A DNA stretch of 64,000 nt from Glandiceps talaboti (Eukaryota > Hemichordata > Enteropneusta > Spengelidae). Below are positions 61,901 through 64,000 of this stretch, piece after piece. Under the pieces are notes generated by a model, which did no database searches, had not been told where the DNA came from, and saw nothing but the letters and a program-made list of their open reading frames with translations. Position numbers and translations under genes: made by a program. The first letter of the stretch is position 1. The number at the start of each line of letters is the position of its first letter. The stretch covers positions 4,707,963 through 4,771,962 of the forward strand of contig NC_135551.1 of the NCBI RefSeq assembly GCF_964340395.1, in the 5' to 3' direction.

Positions 61901-62250
61901 AAGATATAGCCTAATTACTGAAAGTAATTAATTATGCAAATGAGTCATTAAAACTAAAAGCTACATCAAGCTTTTCAGAACTTGTGATTCGTTATGTTTG
62001 AAGTATTTACCAAATTATATTAAATTTGAAGTATGCGTTCTTAAGGTATAGCCTAATTACTGAAAATCATTAATTATGCAAATGAATCATCAAAACTACA
62101 AGCTATATTATCAATCTTTATGTAACACAGGCACATTGTTTATATCAATGTATGTACCAAATTATATTGAATTTGACGACTGCATTCTTAAGATATAGCC
62201 TAATTTACCGAAAACCAATAATTATGCAAATTAATCATTAATATTCATGG
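61890..62250 (+). repeat. 142-147-bp tandem repeats after a LINE tail
   Basis: Anchors ttcttaagatatagcctaat at 61896, 62038 and 62185. Each unit carries taattatgcaaatga or a close variant, then tcatcaaaactacaagct. Confidence 0.8.
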
Positions 62251-63665
62251 TTAGTTATCAAACCTGGGTCTGTTAGGGGTGTAGTTGTGAAATTTGAATA
62301 CTCTTCTCAAGACCACGCACGGTCTCATCTTTGATGTAACAACCTGCACGAGAGATTTTTAATGGCCTCTTTTGGATCATATAGTTTGATTTGTTTGAAA
62401 ACACAGGTAATTTGTTACCAAATATTTTCACAGTAACATGTTTATTAAATAACGTCACGAGAGTACTCTTAGTTCAAATAGGTTTATTGCGTACTGGTAT
62501 GTGTTTGTGTGTGTGATATTTATAGAGGGTACTGCAAGTCACAGCTTTTATTCGTTTTGTATACATCGAATAATCATCTATCATCACTCTATATGTTTAC
62601 TAAAACGTCAAGTTAGAAATAAATCTCTTACACAAAATTTCGGTTTACTTATAACAATGAATAATGACATCACAAGTGATATTTTCAAAAGGTGTGTAGA
62701 TGTTCAGAATCACTGAGTGGCTTCTTCTAATGGAGAAAATACAACAACTGCATGGCGTACATTTTGATCATGACACGCAAATTTCTTTTCAACGGGTGAA
62801 ATTGTCATAAAATCACCAATGGCTAGCCGGAAATGTGGTGTTCAGTTCTGGGTTTTGACAAAAATAAAACTGTCAGCAAACATAGTGTGACGACGGTGTA
62901 GTTTATAGACTAGCACTATACAGATTAGATAATGCAACTTGTAACTCTAAAGCTTTCTATACACATAATGTTACGTGATACATGTAATTACAGTTGTAAC
63001 AATAACTTCATAAACACATAACTACTTACGATAATGAATAGTATAGTAACAGCACTTCAAATACAATCTTTTTTACGCACCAAATTAAATTAAAATGACA
63101 TTTTTAAGTATGTAGTGCAAAAGTAAACAGCAGCGATAAAACTCGGTTTATCTGACCCACTACAACTGATTCCGTAACACTAACAGTACGATTTAGAGTC
63201 TGTTGTATTTCATGATTGCATAACACAGTCCTTAGTTCGTCAACAAGCTTTGCATCGGAGTTTTGTATTCATCTGAGGTTCCTATTCCCTAGCTTAGATA
63301 CTAATCGTGGGCTCATTATCTCATGCCTACCTTTCCGAGTCCAAACTGAAGGCTTGCACATGATACTGCATGTCTCTGTGGCTGCCCACATCAAATCTTG
63401 TGATAGCTTTTTCTCAGCCATGAATCTAATACCTTTCAATATCACTAGGTATTTCATTTCATTCCATGCATCTATACATGAAGCCAATATTCAGTGTTCG
63501 AATTTTCCATAAGGTTGTGTTAGTCATCAAACCCTGTATCTTTAGGCACTGACCTGGTAGGACTTGAAATTTACTGTAATTTCCTTTGCGTATGCATGGC
63601 GAGTGACAATTTCGAAAAGATGCTTGAAGGCAAACGATATCAGTTTGCTTCCTGTTACTATTAAT

Positions 63666-64000
63666 AGTATAAAATGATGTAGGCTTGTTGTTTTACTCAT
63701 GTAACATGACATTTAAAACACACCCTCAGACAACTTTCGATGTAAAAGAAACAGTAGTTTAGGTACTGTGCACAATGGAGATGTAGAAGTACATTGTAGT
63801 CAAGTTGAAATGTTCATTATCAGTTAGAAAACAAGTCATTGAGAATGACATAGTCCCCGCTATGGGTTTTAAGGAATTATCACTACTCTGATCACGCAAC
63901 AACACTTGTGAACCTAAATCAAACAGACTTAGATATGTTGTGTCTGCTTGTTGGACATGGAACATGCCTACAACAATAAAGGATGGGTCGGGTATGGGGG
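63666..64000. mobile_element. Family T1, copy 3 (runs to the window edge)
   Basis: It begins taaaatgatgtaggcttgtt and shares actcatgtaacatgacattt and ctcagacaact with copy 1. Positions 63825-63920 match 60310-60405 nearly exactly. No right inverted end is seen before the window stops. Confidence 0.55.

Noticed and set aside
63216-63512. Plus-strand 98-codon frame and its minus-strand shadow
   Set aside because: No recognised domain on either strand; probably repeat-related sequence.

Overview
This is AT-rich animal genomic DNA. The genes are split by large GT-AG introns, coding exons are sparse and conserved, and the rest is dense in long microsatellites, minisatellites, LINE and Penelope fragments and foldback elements. 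There are no operons, bacterial genes or CRISPR arrays. The gene families and repeat style suggest a marine invertebrate, perhaps a hemichordate or cephalochordate, but the sequence alone does not fix the phylum.

Layout. (1) 1-11,623, plus strand: the 3' part (five exons) of a uronyl 2-O-sulfotransferase (UST)-like gene A, whose 5' exons lie before the window. Its introns hold a degraded Penelope-like element with a GIY-YIG remnant and a predicted hammerhead ribozyme, a 346-bp near-perfect palindrome, and (AT)n, (GT)n and (CA)n tracts. (2) 11.6-31.5 kb: intergenic. It contains a second hammerhead motif on the minus strand, a GPCR pseudogene broken by a 5'-truncated LINE with a 13-bp target duplication and by a frameshift, an L1-like ORF1 remnant whose end has grown into a 23-bp minisatellite, LINE fragments, a 1.56-kb tandem segmental duplication, and several foldback elements. 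(3) 31,515-49,979, plus strand: a complete-looking eight-exon UST-like gene B (361 aa predicted), paralogous to gene A exon by exon with the same intron phases. Its first exon encodes a short cytoplasmic tail and signal anchor. (4) 49,980-51,925: a minisatellite that starts at the stop codon of gene B and is interrupted by a 1.23-kb terminal-inverted-repeat element. (5) 56,799-57,611, minus strand: the catalytic exon of a carbohydrate sulfotransferase of the CHST8-14 (HNK-1ST) family, whose 5' exon(s) were not found. (6) 58-64 kb: a 7-copy minisatellite, a 600-bp hAT-like non-autonomous element, a LINE tail and dispersed repeats.

How the genes relate. Both UST-like proteins and the CHST-like protein belong to PAPS-dependent Golgi type II sulfotransferase families. 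By family precedent they act on chondroitin/dermatan-type glycans: 2-O-sulfation of uronic acid for UST, and usually 4-O-sulfation of GalNAc for CHST11-14. The window is therefore a small sulfotransferase cluster containing a tandem UST duplication. The least expected signals are the two hammerhead ribozyme cores, the minisatellite born inside an L1 ORF1, and several repeat arrays with monomers near 143-151 bp.
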